Shown here piece after piece: positions 1 to 11,945 of a DNA stretch of 64,000 bases (position 1 is its first letter; every line of letters begins with the position of its first letter). The stretch comes from Xestospongia muta (Eukaryota; Porifera; Demospongiae; Haplosclerida; Petrosiidae), in assembly GCA_963693285.1 (NCBI GenBank), contig OY848920.1:5221135-5285134 (forward strand). The letters run 5' to 3'. The notes under the pieces were generated by a model. That model made no database searches. It saw only the letters and a program-made list of their open reading frames with translations, and was not told where the DNA came from. The translations under genes were made by a program, and so were the position numbers.

Positions 1-2055
1 TTGTGGCATTATAATAACAGAAAAGTATCCATGTTTTACTATTTTCTATAGTATATAGAGACAATGATATAAACAGTAAACAGTATACATAAAAATGCAC
101 TAAAGTGCCTCACTGCGGTGTGCAGTGTAGATCTATACTCCAGAGTGCATGTACATGTATATTTATTATTCCACAAGGTGTGGTCAAATTATTGATGGTC
201 ACATGATGCACATTACAAAGTGTTGTCAACAGACAAGAGATATCTCACATGATGCACGAGATGATTGTTGATGACTCAGCTTTTCTCTTCAGTCGAAGGG
301 AAAAAAGCTTTGCCGTTTACTGGGACGGGGTACTTTATTTGCACTCTAATTGATAACAGGTCCAATACTTTCCAACTTCTTTGTAAAAGTTAGTGATTCT
401 CCAATGACAGCTATGGTGCTAGTATTTTAATTCCCGATTAATAAAACGACAAAGATAAATGCCAAGGTTAGTAAAACTGTCATAACTTTCTAACCATGTA
501 TTTTGCAAAATTCTCATTTTAAAAAGTTGGAAAATGTCATAAGCTGTATGCAGCAGCGTTTTATAGAATTATTGAGTCTTCACTGGTAGCTGTGCTTTTT
601 TCAAAGGTTTTCAGACTTTTATACCTTTTTGTTCATTTGACAGTTTTAGCAGTATTCTTAAAAGTATAGAAGTTTTGCTACTGTCCACTATAGTTTGGAG
701 GCTACCAGTGCCGTGTTTGCCAAGTTAAGCAGTTCAAAGCCATTTGCGCGGTAACAGACACACACACACTAACAGACTACAGTACTTTCGTTATGCACCC
801 ACATGCAGCGAGGTTAATCAGTCACTGTTCATAACATATGAGTGATCAAATCAAGTGTATAAGTGTACATAAGGTAGATAGACATGAAATACACTGTATT
901 GTAATGAAAAACAAACTAGAAAAACTAGAAAAGTTTTTATTTGATTGAATCTACTGTATCGTCAATGAAGATGTGTTTTCAGTCTAACTTTAACTACAAC
1001 AGTAACTGTGAGTTAAACAGATAAGGATTACTATCAAGTCAATATGTTCTATGTGTGTACATGCTACATGTTATGAGATCATTTTGTAAGTTAGAAACAT
1101 CCAAACACAATACAAGTTTATTCTAAATACAAGTACTACATACTATGTGTTTGTTAAAACTCATTTAAATAATACTGTAATTATTCTAAAATTTCCTCAC
1201 TCTAATTTCAACAATAAATATAATTGTTTAAAAGCTTTCTACAATTTTTCTCGGTAAATATTCTTTTGTAAAAATAAAGCTCCAAGTGTTTCTAATTTCA
1301 TCATTTGCCTTCTTATTTGGCAAGGTGTGCAATGGAAAAGATGGTGTTTGACATTACAAAAAGCAAAGAGTACAGTATTTTATTGCAATGATTATCATTG
1401 TTATTAACTTTAATCTTAATTGTAATACCAAAATAGTAGATCAATTTGGAATATTCTCATGACACATGCTTTACTATTCTTCTATTTATTGTGATCACTA
1501 CTGTGTATCTATCATGGTTATTCATTTCTTCTATTTCTCACTGAAATTCGTCTCCTACCTCAGGACTCCATTCAACTTTGTTAATGTTATAACCTCTATA
1601 TGATATTGGACAAATTGGCTCCTAGAACTTTGTCTATTGTCTGTTTATTTTTAATTAGTCTGTCCTTGTTACTGTACATTGTTACTTTGGTACAGTGTAT
1701 AGTGACATTAGGTGTGGTTTATATTTAATTCAGTTCAATAAAGTTTACATCTATAAACTGACTTAATTCCATTACAAAAAGGATTGTTAATGACCTTCAT
1801 TATATGGAAAGGTCAGAACAAGACATGACTACCTACAAACTGATCACAATTATTCATAACATGTACAAAACATTCCTGTGTTCAAATTATAATTGATACA
1901 ATCAACATCAAACCACTTTGAAGTGAATTGAGACTAATTTGATTTTTCATTGTTGATTATAACTGAATTGAATACACTTTACAGTAGTAGTCTGAACACC
2001 ACTAATAATAACCTCATTACTTAATAATAATAACTTATTACTCTTATCTGTATTA
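1..2055. repeat. Segmental-duplication copy flanking a death-domain exon
   Basis: Bases 1-85 match 56657-56740 and about 820-2055 match about 57470-59274, base for base apart from scattered substitutions. Bases 85-820 have no counterpart there. Shared landmarks include the stretch around 'gtataagtgtacataaggta' and the sequence just 3' of the DD exon. In both places the block lies immediately downstream (minus strand) of a DD exon, so this is intronic sequence duplicated with its exon. I see no coding sequence in it. Confidence 0.75.
90..352. repeat. Dispersed repeat, copy 1
   Basis: This stretch is clearly related to 37175-37390. Both begin 'aaaaatgcactaaagtgc', contain 'acaaggtgtggtca' and 'gatgactcagc', and end in 'aaagctttg.cgtttact'. 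It is inserted in the duplicated DD-flanking block and is absent from the corresponding place near 56.7 kb. No ORF or clear terminal repeats were found, so its class is unknown. Confidence 0.6.
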
Positions 2056-2273
2056 AGATATTGACGTATTAGATCAGCAGTCACTTTGTCATCAATGATA
2101 GGACTCTCGATAGCAGTAATCGCTGTTCCACAAGTATCACGGCATGGTTGAGTTTCTTTCCAGATGTTGATCACTTCATTGAGTTTGATTATGTTGTGGA
2201 ACTCACATTGCTTTAAACTGTCCAAAGCATTACAACGTACTTGTAATGATAATCCCAGAATGTCTAATGCCAT
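2056..2273 (-). pseudogene. Truncated death-domain exon with lost splice donor
   Basis: The translation matches the last two thirds of the DD exons at 55470-55763 and 59275-59568 (LGLSLQVR.N.LD.LKQ ... DLIRQYL.T). The N-terminal third, with the DKWYDI core motif, is missing: homology breaks at 2273. The intact copy at 59275 ends ACAG|GTAAGAG. Here the same place reads ACAGATAAGAG, so the GT donor is gone. Together these mark a decayed exon. Any 3' exons would lie beyond the left edge of the window. Confidence 0.7.
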
Positions 2274-2339
2274 AATGTTGCCCTTTTACATTTCCATTAT
2301 ATATTGATTAAGCTTGTATCACTGGTGTTAATGTTTTTT

Positions 2340-3180
2340 GTGCAGAAGGCCAACAACCAAGGAAAAAATCTCGATGAAGTGAGTAAGGTTTCAATAAAAT
2401 GGCACACAATTTATTGCACAATGACAGTAATCTTTCTGGGAATTTAGGTATCTTCTATTGATACAGATCTAGAACAGATAGAATGGGAGTGAACACCTCT
2501 TCCACCTGTAAGTCAATACTGCAGTCATAGATCATTGCTTGCATGTGTTCTACAACATCTGCAAACATCTGCAATTGCATAAACCTGTACATTATTATTG
2601 TGTTTATTCTCCAGCAAACTAGCAATTGTATGATTGAGGGATGCTTAAATGGAGGACAAACAAGGAGGGGGGTGAGGAAAACTTTAAGTTCAGTTAGTAA
2701 TTGCATCATCATTATTTCATTTCTTCTTCAACACAGATACTTCTGTGTTCCGACCATTTTCTTGAACTTTCGGTAAGCACAATTATAGCTATTTGTCACT
2801 GTTGCATCCATATTCCTGTTTGTACAGAGTTCAGAAGGAGGGAAGAGGTGGAGGGCAAGGTTTCGGCAGATTAACTAACCTTTTGTCTCATGCAAAGGCA
2901 TGAAGACCATTGGACAGTTAGTCTGTTAGTACCACGCTACTGCCCTGGGTGTAATTATATATAAGATATAGCGTGCAATAAATGTGATAATATCTGTGTT
3001 CTAGATATTGAAACGGAGTAAACCAAGCAGCAAAATAAAGAAGAAAAAACTTAGAAAATCTAGCAGTTATGGGAAAAAATTTGTAAGCTGAAAACTTATA
3101 TGTAAGTCATGCAGGAATGTCACTTCATTTTCTTTAGGTACCAGTACAGAAAATAGTATACAATATTAAAGTAAATGTAG
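2340..3180 (+). other. Possible decayed short exons, unidentified
   Basis: Several short open stretches are bounded by splice-like signals: 'tgcag|aaggcc...gatgaa|gtgagt' near 2344, 'acacag|atacttctg...ctttcg|gtaagc' near 2735-2774 (one frame reads LLCSDHF, loosely THAP-like), and 'ttctag|atattgaaacgg...aatttgtaag' near 3003-3087, which encodes a lysine-rich peptide. I cannot join them into a gene and the THAP resemblance is weak. Confidence 0.15.
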
Positions 3181-4238
3181 ACTACATCCATCATTAAAAC
3201 TTTTTCTTTTATTTAGTATTAATTTTAATTTTAATTACACATATATATTGTACATATCTAATAATAATAGTAAAAATAATAAACGTAATATTAACGGCAA
3301 TAATAACAACAATATTTATAATGATTTTAAGTGTTAATATTTGTGAGTTCTAAAGAGAACAAATAGTCTAACCTAGCTGGTCAATTTTCGCTGATTAATG
3401 AGAGTATACGTAGCCTGTCGTTTTCTTATATGATGAAGTAACTTTACAATAAGTCAAGAATAATTCAGACTAAAATATTCACTGCATGCTTGTTAAGCTA
3501 ATTAAAATATGGTGTCAATAGATGTGTGGCTGCGCATGTAGTGTTGCAAGGAAGTAATTATTGAAAGGAGGTGCATCCTTTAACTATTACTATAGCAACG
3601 GTTGCTATCTGCAATATTGGGGGTCAAGCTTAGTGCACTTTAATACCAATAATACGTAATCTTTTTTGAGTACATTACTAATATCTCTGCTGATACAAAA
3701 GAATGGTATCAGAGTAAATTGCAGTATGTGGGGCTGTTATCATACCCATGTGGAATGAGGAATGAAGAGTGGGAGTGGAGAACCAGAAAAACTTCCTTAA
3801 ATCAACTGGAGTGATATCATGCTCAAAATAGTCTCTACTCCCAGCCGTCACACAAAGGAAACATTAAAAGTAGTAGCATATTTGAATTTACTGTAAATTT
3901 AGTAATATTGTTAATATACCAGGCCTGGCATTGTCATGCATGCTTAATGATGATGTTTGTTATGAATATTATATCAGGGTTTTTTCAGGTTTTTCACCAA
4001 AGAGGGGGGCAAAATAAGATATAATGGAAGAGTGGGGGGGGGGGGGGGGGGCAAGTGATATCCACGTGCTTTGCAACAACATTAATTGTATGAAGTTGAA
4101 AACAGTTATCAAGTTATTAAAAACAGACTTAAGTTTTGAATAACTATAAAGTAGTTAGTTCTATATATTTACTTTCAATTCAGTTTTGATTTCTGTTGAT
4201 GTCTTCTTTCTTCTTTGACCTCCCAAGAAATATTGACT
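3181..4238. other. Non-coding upstream region of gene 1
   Basis: No ORF or domain is recognisable. It contains an 18-base G run at 4034-4051, which stands out in AT-rich DNA and is a likely replication or sequencing slippage site. The promoter of the gene starting at 4239 should lie here, but I see no convincing core motif. Confidence 0.4.
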
Positions 4239-7200
4239 ATGGCATCAAGTCTGGGTGAGTTAAAAATTAAGTTCCTTTTCTCATTTATAAATGTCATTTT
4301 CATTTTAGATGTTGCTAATTTGAAAGATATCATTGAAGCCTTGAAGAAAGGTCTTTTCCCAAACCATCGCTGGTCTCCTCTTGGTCTACAACTGGGTCTA
4401 TTACAACCTACTCTGTCAACCATTAAAGCAAACCATAAAGATGATGTAGAGAGTTGTCTTCAGGAGTGTTTAACTCTGTGGTTGAGTAAAGCTGACAAGG
4501 TGACTGAGAGTGGAGGTCCTACATGGGACTCATTATCTAGTGCTCTCAATAAGATTGATGAGAATTTCACTGCTGAAAAGATAAAAGAATTTAGTGAGGA
4601 AGTAGAGTTTGCTTTACATAATATATATATCTTTAATTTTTACAATTGAAGAGTCATTTATTCCTGCCTGTCAAATGTTACAACAACACACTGACAGACT
4701 CTCACCTCTCATTCTTCCTGTGGAGATTGTTCAGATGTTATATGAAGAGAGAGTGATCTCTAAGGAAACATTAGATGAAGTCAATAGATTGGGAAGTGTA
4801 CTAGGAGAAGGTCCATTGAGAGCACTGTGTACTACAGTGTCTAAAGACCCTAACATTTTAAAAGTCTTCGCAAGTGTCTTGTTGAAATCTGAAGAAACAG
4901 TACAGATTGCTAAAGATATACTCGAGGAATATGGTAAATAATTTATATAATATTAATCTTCCATTATCACTTTTATAGAGCAAACGTTTCCTTCCCGAGT
5001 CAATCTTCAGTGCACTTATCAGTATGATTTTGATCAGATGAAAGTGACCTTTGGAAATCTCATTGAAACAGTTTCACCTCTCATTGAAGCTAGCATTCCT
5101 ACATTGAAGGAGCTGATAAGATATCTTCGGAGATGTTTTCAAGATCTGAGACCTCAACTTACTACAGCTGAATCATTTGATGATGTGATGGAACTTGTAC
5201 AAGATAAATGTACTATTATCAATGTCTGCTGTTTGGAGGCTATTGTCAATCACTACAAGATCACAGCAGCTAAACCACACATTGAAGAATTCAAGACAGC
5301 TGTTGATGCATTTTGTGAGAAGATCAAAACCGATATATGCCTTAAACAGAACTTCAAGATAGCTTCATTTTCTCATCATCTCACTATTGAGACTATTGAG
5401 TTTGTGCTGGAGTGGGAGGCTGACAAATACACACTTAGAGATATCAAACATTTGCTATCAAAAGCATTTGGAGACATGGCTAATTCTGTACAAGTTAGAG
5501 TAGTTAATGATGGTAACTCCATCATTGTTACCTGCTATGCTCCTCTAAGTTTGATGAACTTCTTACTAACAGCAGCAGAGAGGAATTTTAACATACTGAA
5601 AGAGAATGGAGTGATAAAATTAACATTTGGCTATCACACCATTTATGATAAATGTCAGAGAGATAAGGTAAGAGATGAGTAGTATTAAACAACAGTTACT
5701 AAATGTATTGTATATAGGAGATTAAGGATCTCAAACACAAACTGGAGTCAAGGGACACAATTATTAGAGAGATGACAACAGAAATGGATGATTTGAAATC
5801 ACAGCTTAGAAACAGTAAAGGTCAGTCCAACCTTGAAGTAATAGATATAATGTTAGTCAAGTACATTATGAAAAAAGCACAAGAGCCTATGTCTTGAATG
5901 TTTTCAATACACATTTTATCAGATTTATTCTTGTGTTTCTTGGTACAACATTTGAAATCCTAACACTCTTAGAGACCTGACTTCATCAATTAGTACCACA
6001 ATCAACAAACACTTAATTGATGTAACACATCTATCATGTAAATTAACTCTGTGGTACAATATGACCAACACTATATGGCAGTACCTTTAATACAATCATA
6101 CATTGAACAATAAACTATTAAGAGTTCATACGTCCATCAGTAGATTGAGTCTATAAAGGAACATACATCATTTAGTACACTAGTGTATCAACAATAATAG
6201 GATCTCTTTTGTCCTAGAGGTAGAAAATTATTTCATTAGCTCTATTTGAATACTGTTGTGCTAGGTCTTTGTTGAATAATTGTACATAAATATTATGTGT
6301 AATTATTTTTACTACTGTCAAATATTTTGTATAGATGAAAAACTAATGAAAGAAAGGGAGATTGAAGAAATGTACCAAGGAAAGAAAGGTAGTAATGTCT
6401 TATTCATGTAACACAGCTTGTATCATTGTATTAATCTCATATACTGTAGCTACTGAAGAGGAATTAAATTTAGTGAAACAAATGGTAGAACAGAAAGAAA
6501 GAGAGATTAATGACTTGACATCATTGTTAGCAATGAAGGAAGGTAAGAAATCTGATGTAATGATGAATTTTGTGATACTTTTAACATTTATATCAACAAT
6601 AAATGCTTCTCTCTTTATAGCTCTTGAAGAGGAACTGGACACACTTAAAAACAAAATACTAGAAATGTCTAGTGTCACAGAAACTAAAGGTAAGCTCTTA
6701 ACAACAAGTACTATGTACACACTTGTTCTCTCTTGTTTATAGAGTCTGAGTTGAAACAATTGTTAGAAGCAAGTACTAAAATGAACAGGGCAAAAATTTT
6801 ACAGATAGAACAGTTAACAAATACCATCAAGGAAAAAGAAAGTAAGATGTTAATAATATACACACTACTGTATTAATGAGATATTCCATAGTCTTTGAGA
6901 AGGAGTTATTGTCAGTGTCTGTTGAGAGACAAGGAGAGATAGAGACACTACAAGAAATAATAACAAGATTGAGATTACAGCTAAGAGAGAGAGACAAACA
7001 GATTGAGGAGTTAAAGCAAAGCTTGAAAGGTAGCTGATATTAGTAGATAATTGTTACTTCTCATTATATGACATTGTTACTAAATGTAGCATTTATACAA
7101 AAGCCTCAGAAACCATTAACTGATGAAGGACTTCATAGGTCTAGTCAAGAAGAGTCCACACTATCTATCAATGGTAAGTGTCATAGTACCATATCTATGT

Positions 7201-8958
7201 CTTAGGATGTGTCCATTGTCCATATATGAAAATGTTATTTCAGCATGTACTTGAGCTTAAACCACGTAATCACATGTTGTTGTTTACAAATAAACTATTT
7301 TGGTGACAGATACAGACAAGTCAATGACTTCTAAACAACTTTACAGATTTGGTTCTTAGTTAGTCTCACTCACCTTTTCTTTGTTAGCCTAGTCCTGATC
7401 ATCTCCTTGTAATAGCACATGATAAAATTGTACAACCGCAAAAGTTAGCCACCACTTTGCCCATGAAAGTATATACCTTATATGGTATTATAAGATAAGG
7501 ACTTGTCATAACAGATAGTACATGTTAGTGTATAAAAGTTCAACACTCCTTCTCTTCTTCATCCACTCCTGACTACATATATTATACAAACTATATTGTC
7601 ATTACTTATTGTAGAGTCTTCAGTACATGAGTTGAGAGATGAAGCAAAGGGTTCAACTGATGATAAAGAGTCAGGTTATGGTATGTTATGTTTTGATGTT
7701 TCATAAAGTTACATAATAATGATGTATTAGTGGTCTATACAGAAGCTGTTGTCAAACGTTCTTTCATCAAAGTATATCCTGTGGAATTAACTATAAATGT
7801 TGGAGATGTTATCAAAGATGTCATTAAGGTATGGACACGTCCTTTTTGTCCATCCATTCATTATGTCAACATATTATTTAAAGATCATCTCTAATTATAT
7901 TATATATTTTCATAGATTGATAAAGGATGGTGTGAGGGGACTCTGAATGGAGTCTATGGGATGTTCCCTATACATTTTACAGAACTACAACTAGCTAAAT
8001 CTGAATTATCTCATGATGATCCCAAATTAGGAGGTAATCCCTGTAATTTGTTCATTAGAACTTAATTTATAATGTTTTGTATAGTACAGTTTGTAACACT
8101 ATATATTATATGTGTACACTATATCTACATACTAACTCTGTTTATAACAGGACATACTGGAAGAGTTGAGTGGAGAGATGATATAAAGTATGTTTGGCTT
8201 ATCTCACCAACTATTGAACAATGTGAAGAGGTTGTAGCAGATTAATAAAAGAACAACAAACCAAAGGAAGTAGGTGGAATATCAATCTCAGATCATCATC
8301 TCCTGAAAGTGCTCTTGTAATTATTAGTAATCTCAGTAAGTGTGCAGTGATAACACTTGACATACACAGCACTCCATTGGACAGTATCTGTATGTCAACA
8401 TTATCAGCGGAGCTAGAAACTACTCATAAAACAATGATAAACCTATTTCTTCGTTACTCTTCACTTACTGGTGGTATCAAACAAATCAGTGATGCTCTCT
8501 TTACCAATACTACTCTTGAGTTGTTAGTGTTGATTAATGTTACTATCACAGATGAAGATACCAGTAACTTATCTACCATGTTAAGTATTAATAAGACATT
8601 GGATATACTACAACTCTCCAACTGTAACATCACTGATAATGGTGTCCGATACATTTGTGACGGCCTCACTAAAAACCAAACACTGACTGTGTTGGACATT
8701 AAATATAATCCTCAGATCACTTCAGCCAGTACCAGTACAATAGCTGAACTAATAAATACAACTAAATCATTAACAGAACTACGTCTCTATGGTACTTCAC
8801 TGAACAATGATGATATCGAGACTATTTGTACTTCACTCATTAAAAATACTACAATACAGACATTATACTTATCTGAACAACACAAAGAGTATTGTATGAA
8901 GTTAGACAGTTATCAAGTTATTAAAGATAGACTTAAGTTCCTGCCAGTCTTTAAGTAG
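4239..8958 (+). CDS. DD-CARD-like-coiled coil-SH3-(LRR) gene 1, frameshifted before the LRRs
   Basis: Exons by splice sites and comparison with gene 2: 4239-4254, 4309-4593, 4652-4933, 4979-5667, 5718-5820, 6335-6388, 6450-6542, 6621-6689, 6743-6841, 6892-7029, 7090-7173, 7615-7680, 7743-7828, 7916-8033, 8151-8958. Exon 2 is a death domain, exon 3 a second CARD-like death fold, exon 4 an alpha/beta domain of unknown function, exons 5-12 a coiled coil and acidic linker, and exons 13-14 an SH3 domain (GWCEGTLNGVYGMFPIHF). In exon 15 one base is missing relative to gene 2 (GTTGTAGC versus GTTGTTAGC, near 8236). This gives TAA at 8243-8245 and a predicted protein of 758 aa without LRRs. The LRR frame stays open from there to 8958. 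It is either a truncated decoy-like protein, a young pseudogene or a sequence error. Function is inferred: death-fold scaffold or receptor. Confidence 0.75.
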
Positions 8959-9203
8959 TTTAGTTTGTATTTTGGCCATAAGCTTTGTTTCCATAGTAAT
9001 CTGTTCTAATAATTCAATCATTTCTGTTTATTACATTCACACTTAGTAATAATTAATTTAATTAAAATCAATAATAATAATAATGATTTTGTGATTTGCT
9101 CCGCCCATTTCTTTCCCGCCATACACATGCTTTGATATAAAGTATGTTTGAGAGGTAAGAGCTATCTCTCTTTGTCAGTTTGACTGTATACTTTTGTTGA
9201 CTA
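8959..9203. other. Intergenic; shared 5' flank of the Nup188 fragment
   Basis: No gene is present. From about 9060 the sequence ('cgcccattt.tttcccgcc', a TATA-like 'gatataaagtatg', 'gagaggtaagagct') resembles 21435-21540. The 5' flank of Nup188 was therefore duplicated together with its first exons. Confidence 0.45.
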
Positions 9204-9305
9204 GGTCCAGTCAGAGTCTATGGAAAATAATAACTGGTCATTCTTCTATACGGGATACTGTGAGTAAAGAATGTGTCAAGTTATTGTTGATGTTGTCCCC
9301 TCCTC

Positions 9306-9342
9306 TGTGTGTGTGTGTGTGTGTCTCTCTCTCTCTCTCTCT
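9306..9342. repeat. (GT)n(CT)n microsatellite
   Basis: A run of GT dinucleotides passes directly into CT dinucleotides, then the acceptor 'caacacag' of the second Nup188-relic exon. It doubles as an extended polypyrimidine tract. Confidence 0.85.
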
Positions 9343-9931
9343 CAACACAGGAACTGATATTAGCTGAAGTAAAGTCCAACAAATCTCAATTAACTGAAGG
9401 ATTGTTGTATTTTAAATCACCTAGGTAACATGTATTTTTGACCACACCTACCTTATCATCCAATAGTTTTGTATCAGAGACAAAGTTAAAATCATCCAAT
9501 GATATAAAAGGAAAGAAGTTAGAGTTTGTACTAGAAATTAGTCAGAGATTAGTAAGTACTTTATATATTAATCACATATTATTATTGTCTATTAGTATTT
9601 AGATCAGGTACAATGTCTCCAGTTATTTCAGAACTTTCTATTAGAGTCATATCGTGGTTCATTTGATGATGTTAATACTCGTTTGTCAAACCAGTTAGAA
9701 CGACAGGCATTACTGGTTTGTGTTGAAGAGTATTATCATAAAGAGAGACTATATCTGTTAAGCTATGGAGAGAATGGATTAATGACTAAAGTGATGGCTT
9801 TGATAAATGGATAAATGGACAGACAATGGATGGTCAGTCAGATGGACTATCAGAGTGGTTGCTGGATTTAAGAGTTGATGAGTTCTTTCTTTGACAGATG
9901 TATTAACATTTTTCTAGGTTATTGGCATTGG

Positions 9932-10497
9932 TAGTTCCCTGAGTAAGCGCCCATGGACGCTTACATTTGCAATTTGAAAGGGGTGGGCGCTTACATGCGA
10001 TTTTAAAAAATGGCTTCTAGTAAGTGCCCACTTATGAATAATTAATTAATGACCATGAAGATTCCGTATGTTGATGTAGAAGTTGAAGATCTGAGAACTC
10101 ACCCGGAGCGTAATGTATCTGTTATAGCAAAGAACTATAGTATAGACAGAAAGCATATTAGAGAATGGGATAAGCAGTTTGACAAGCTTCTTGACTCACA
10201 ATAATGATACGCTGTATAGTCAAGGACAAAAGGAGAAGATCCTCCATTGAGCAAGGCGGTTTAGAAGTACCTTGTGAGCTGACCTTTCAATTCCAAACGG
10301 AAGAAAAGACAACGAAACTATAATGTCTAAACTTAGAAAATTGCTAGCCTAACTTATTTCTTTTTGCTCAACATGTGATATTAATAACCACAAATCTAAG
10401 AGGGTGGGCGCTTGCACGGGGAATTGACATTTTCCTTTAAGGACAAATATAAGGAGGTATGCAATTACATAGAGGTGGGTGCTTGCTCGGGGAACTA
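9932..10497. mobile_element. Pogo/Tigger-like DNA transposon remnant
   Basis: The ends form 22-bp inverted repeats: left 9932-9953 TAGTTCCCTGAGTAAGCGCC.. and right 10476-10497, whose reverse complement starts TAGTTCCCCGAGCAAGCACC (3 mismatches in 22). Both ends carry TA, as expected for Tc/mariner-type TA insertion. Related GTGGGCGCTT motifs recur at about 9983 and 10403. Inside, from about 10051, a plus-strand frame encodes a helix-turn-helix peptide (VIAKNYSIDRKHIREWDKQF) like the N-terminal DNA-binding domain of pogo/CENP-B transposases, ending in TAA. No DDE catalytic core is present, so it is non-autonomous. It sits inside the Nup188 relic. Confidence 0.6.
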
Positions 10498-10977
10498 CAG
10501 TATATTTACTGTGACTATTTATAGAGTCCTGAAGAAGAAAGAAGTGGTTACAACAACTATTATTAGAACAGGTACAGGTACTTACCATATATGGTGTCTC
10601 TATTGATACTTATCGTCATGGATACATACTGTAATATATATACTGCAATATCTTCTCTTTATATTTAGTGTGAACTATAAGAGATGTTGTTATTCTATAA
10701 AGACTTTGAACTACCAGTGATTTCTATTATTGAGAAAATTAAACTATTCCAAGTAATAGAATTTATATTATTAGAACCGTTTAGTCTCTGTCTCTACCCT
10801 CATAGAAAATAGGTCTTGGTTATCAACCTAGAGGACGATATACTATTGAAGTGTCTTATAATGTTATATCTCAACACATCAGTCACTTGTGTTCTCTGAT
10901 TATTTTAGAATCATTTGATTTAGACTGGCTACAACAGAATGAAAGAAAAGAAAGGTTTGTAAATAAAGAATAAGTTG

Positions 10978-11602
<625 letters not shown>

Positions 11603-11945
11603 ACAACATCTATGTATGTATGTTTATAATGTTTATTATAACAAATTTATATTTTATTTATAATACCCAGTGCTAAAATTACATCAACCAAATGTTATGT
11701 TATCCTGAATAGAAGTGCTCTTCTGATACATCACAATGATTATAGGCACAACACGTGGTTTAAAATTTAGTAATTCTCTGTACCTATTCTTTTAATGCAT
11801 ACATGGATATAATTAGTATATTTTCAACATAAATTGTTCATAATGTACATAGTTATCTGACCTTTCTGATAATAGTATTCATGATATGTTATGTAACCCC
11901 ACCCTGACTTGACCTACTCCATTTATATTTCTTTAAAAAAACGCT

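Larger units (their letters stand above)
9204..10957 (+). pseudogene. Nup188 nucleoporin 5' fragment
   Basis: Nup188 is a scaffold nucleoporin of the nuclear pore inner ring. Exons can be read at about 9204-9259 (LWKIITGHSSIRDT), 9351-9424 (ELILAEVKSNKSQLTEGLLY), 9467-9551 and 9596-9811. The last includes LQLFQNFLLESYRGS and VEEYYHKERLYLL, which follow the animal Nup188 N-terminal pattern (LLQ.YL.EDYRGT, DYYYEERT). The frame ends at TAA 9812-9814. A pogo-like element follows at 9932-10497. Later pieces at about 10685-10757 and 10809-10957 (LIILESFDLDWLQQNERKER) match a region further into the protein. Most of the roughly 1700-aa gene is absent, so this is a partial duplicate. A second, worse copy is at 21435-21960. 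The Nup188 identification rests on remembered motifs. Confidence 0.65.

Noticed and set aside
2455..2776. Overlapping ORFs on both strands
   Set aside because: No domain, no conserved partner and no consistent splice context. Only the weak exon-like pieces listed were kept.
4034..4051. 18-base G run as a G-quadruplex or functional site
   Set aside because: A single homopolymer with no further G tracts. Slippage is the simpler explanation.
6362..6742. Continuous plus-strand ORF across coiled-coil exons and introns (also at 14262-14528)
   Set aside because: It reads through clear GT-AG introns. The spliced frame differs for the first exon and keeps heptad-like sequence.
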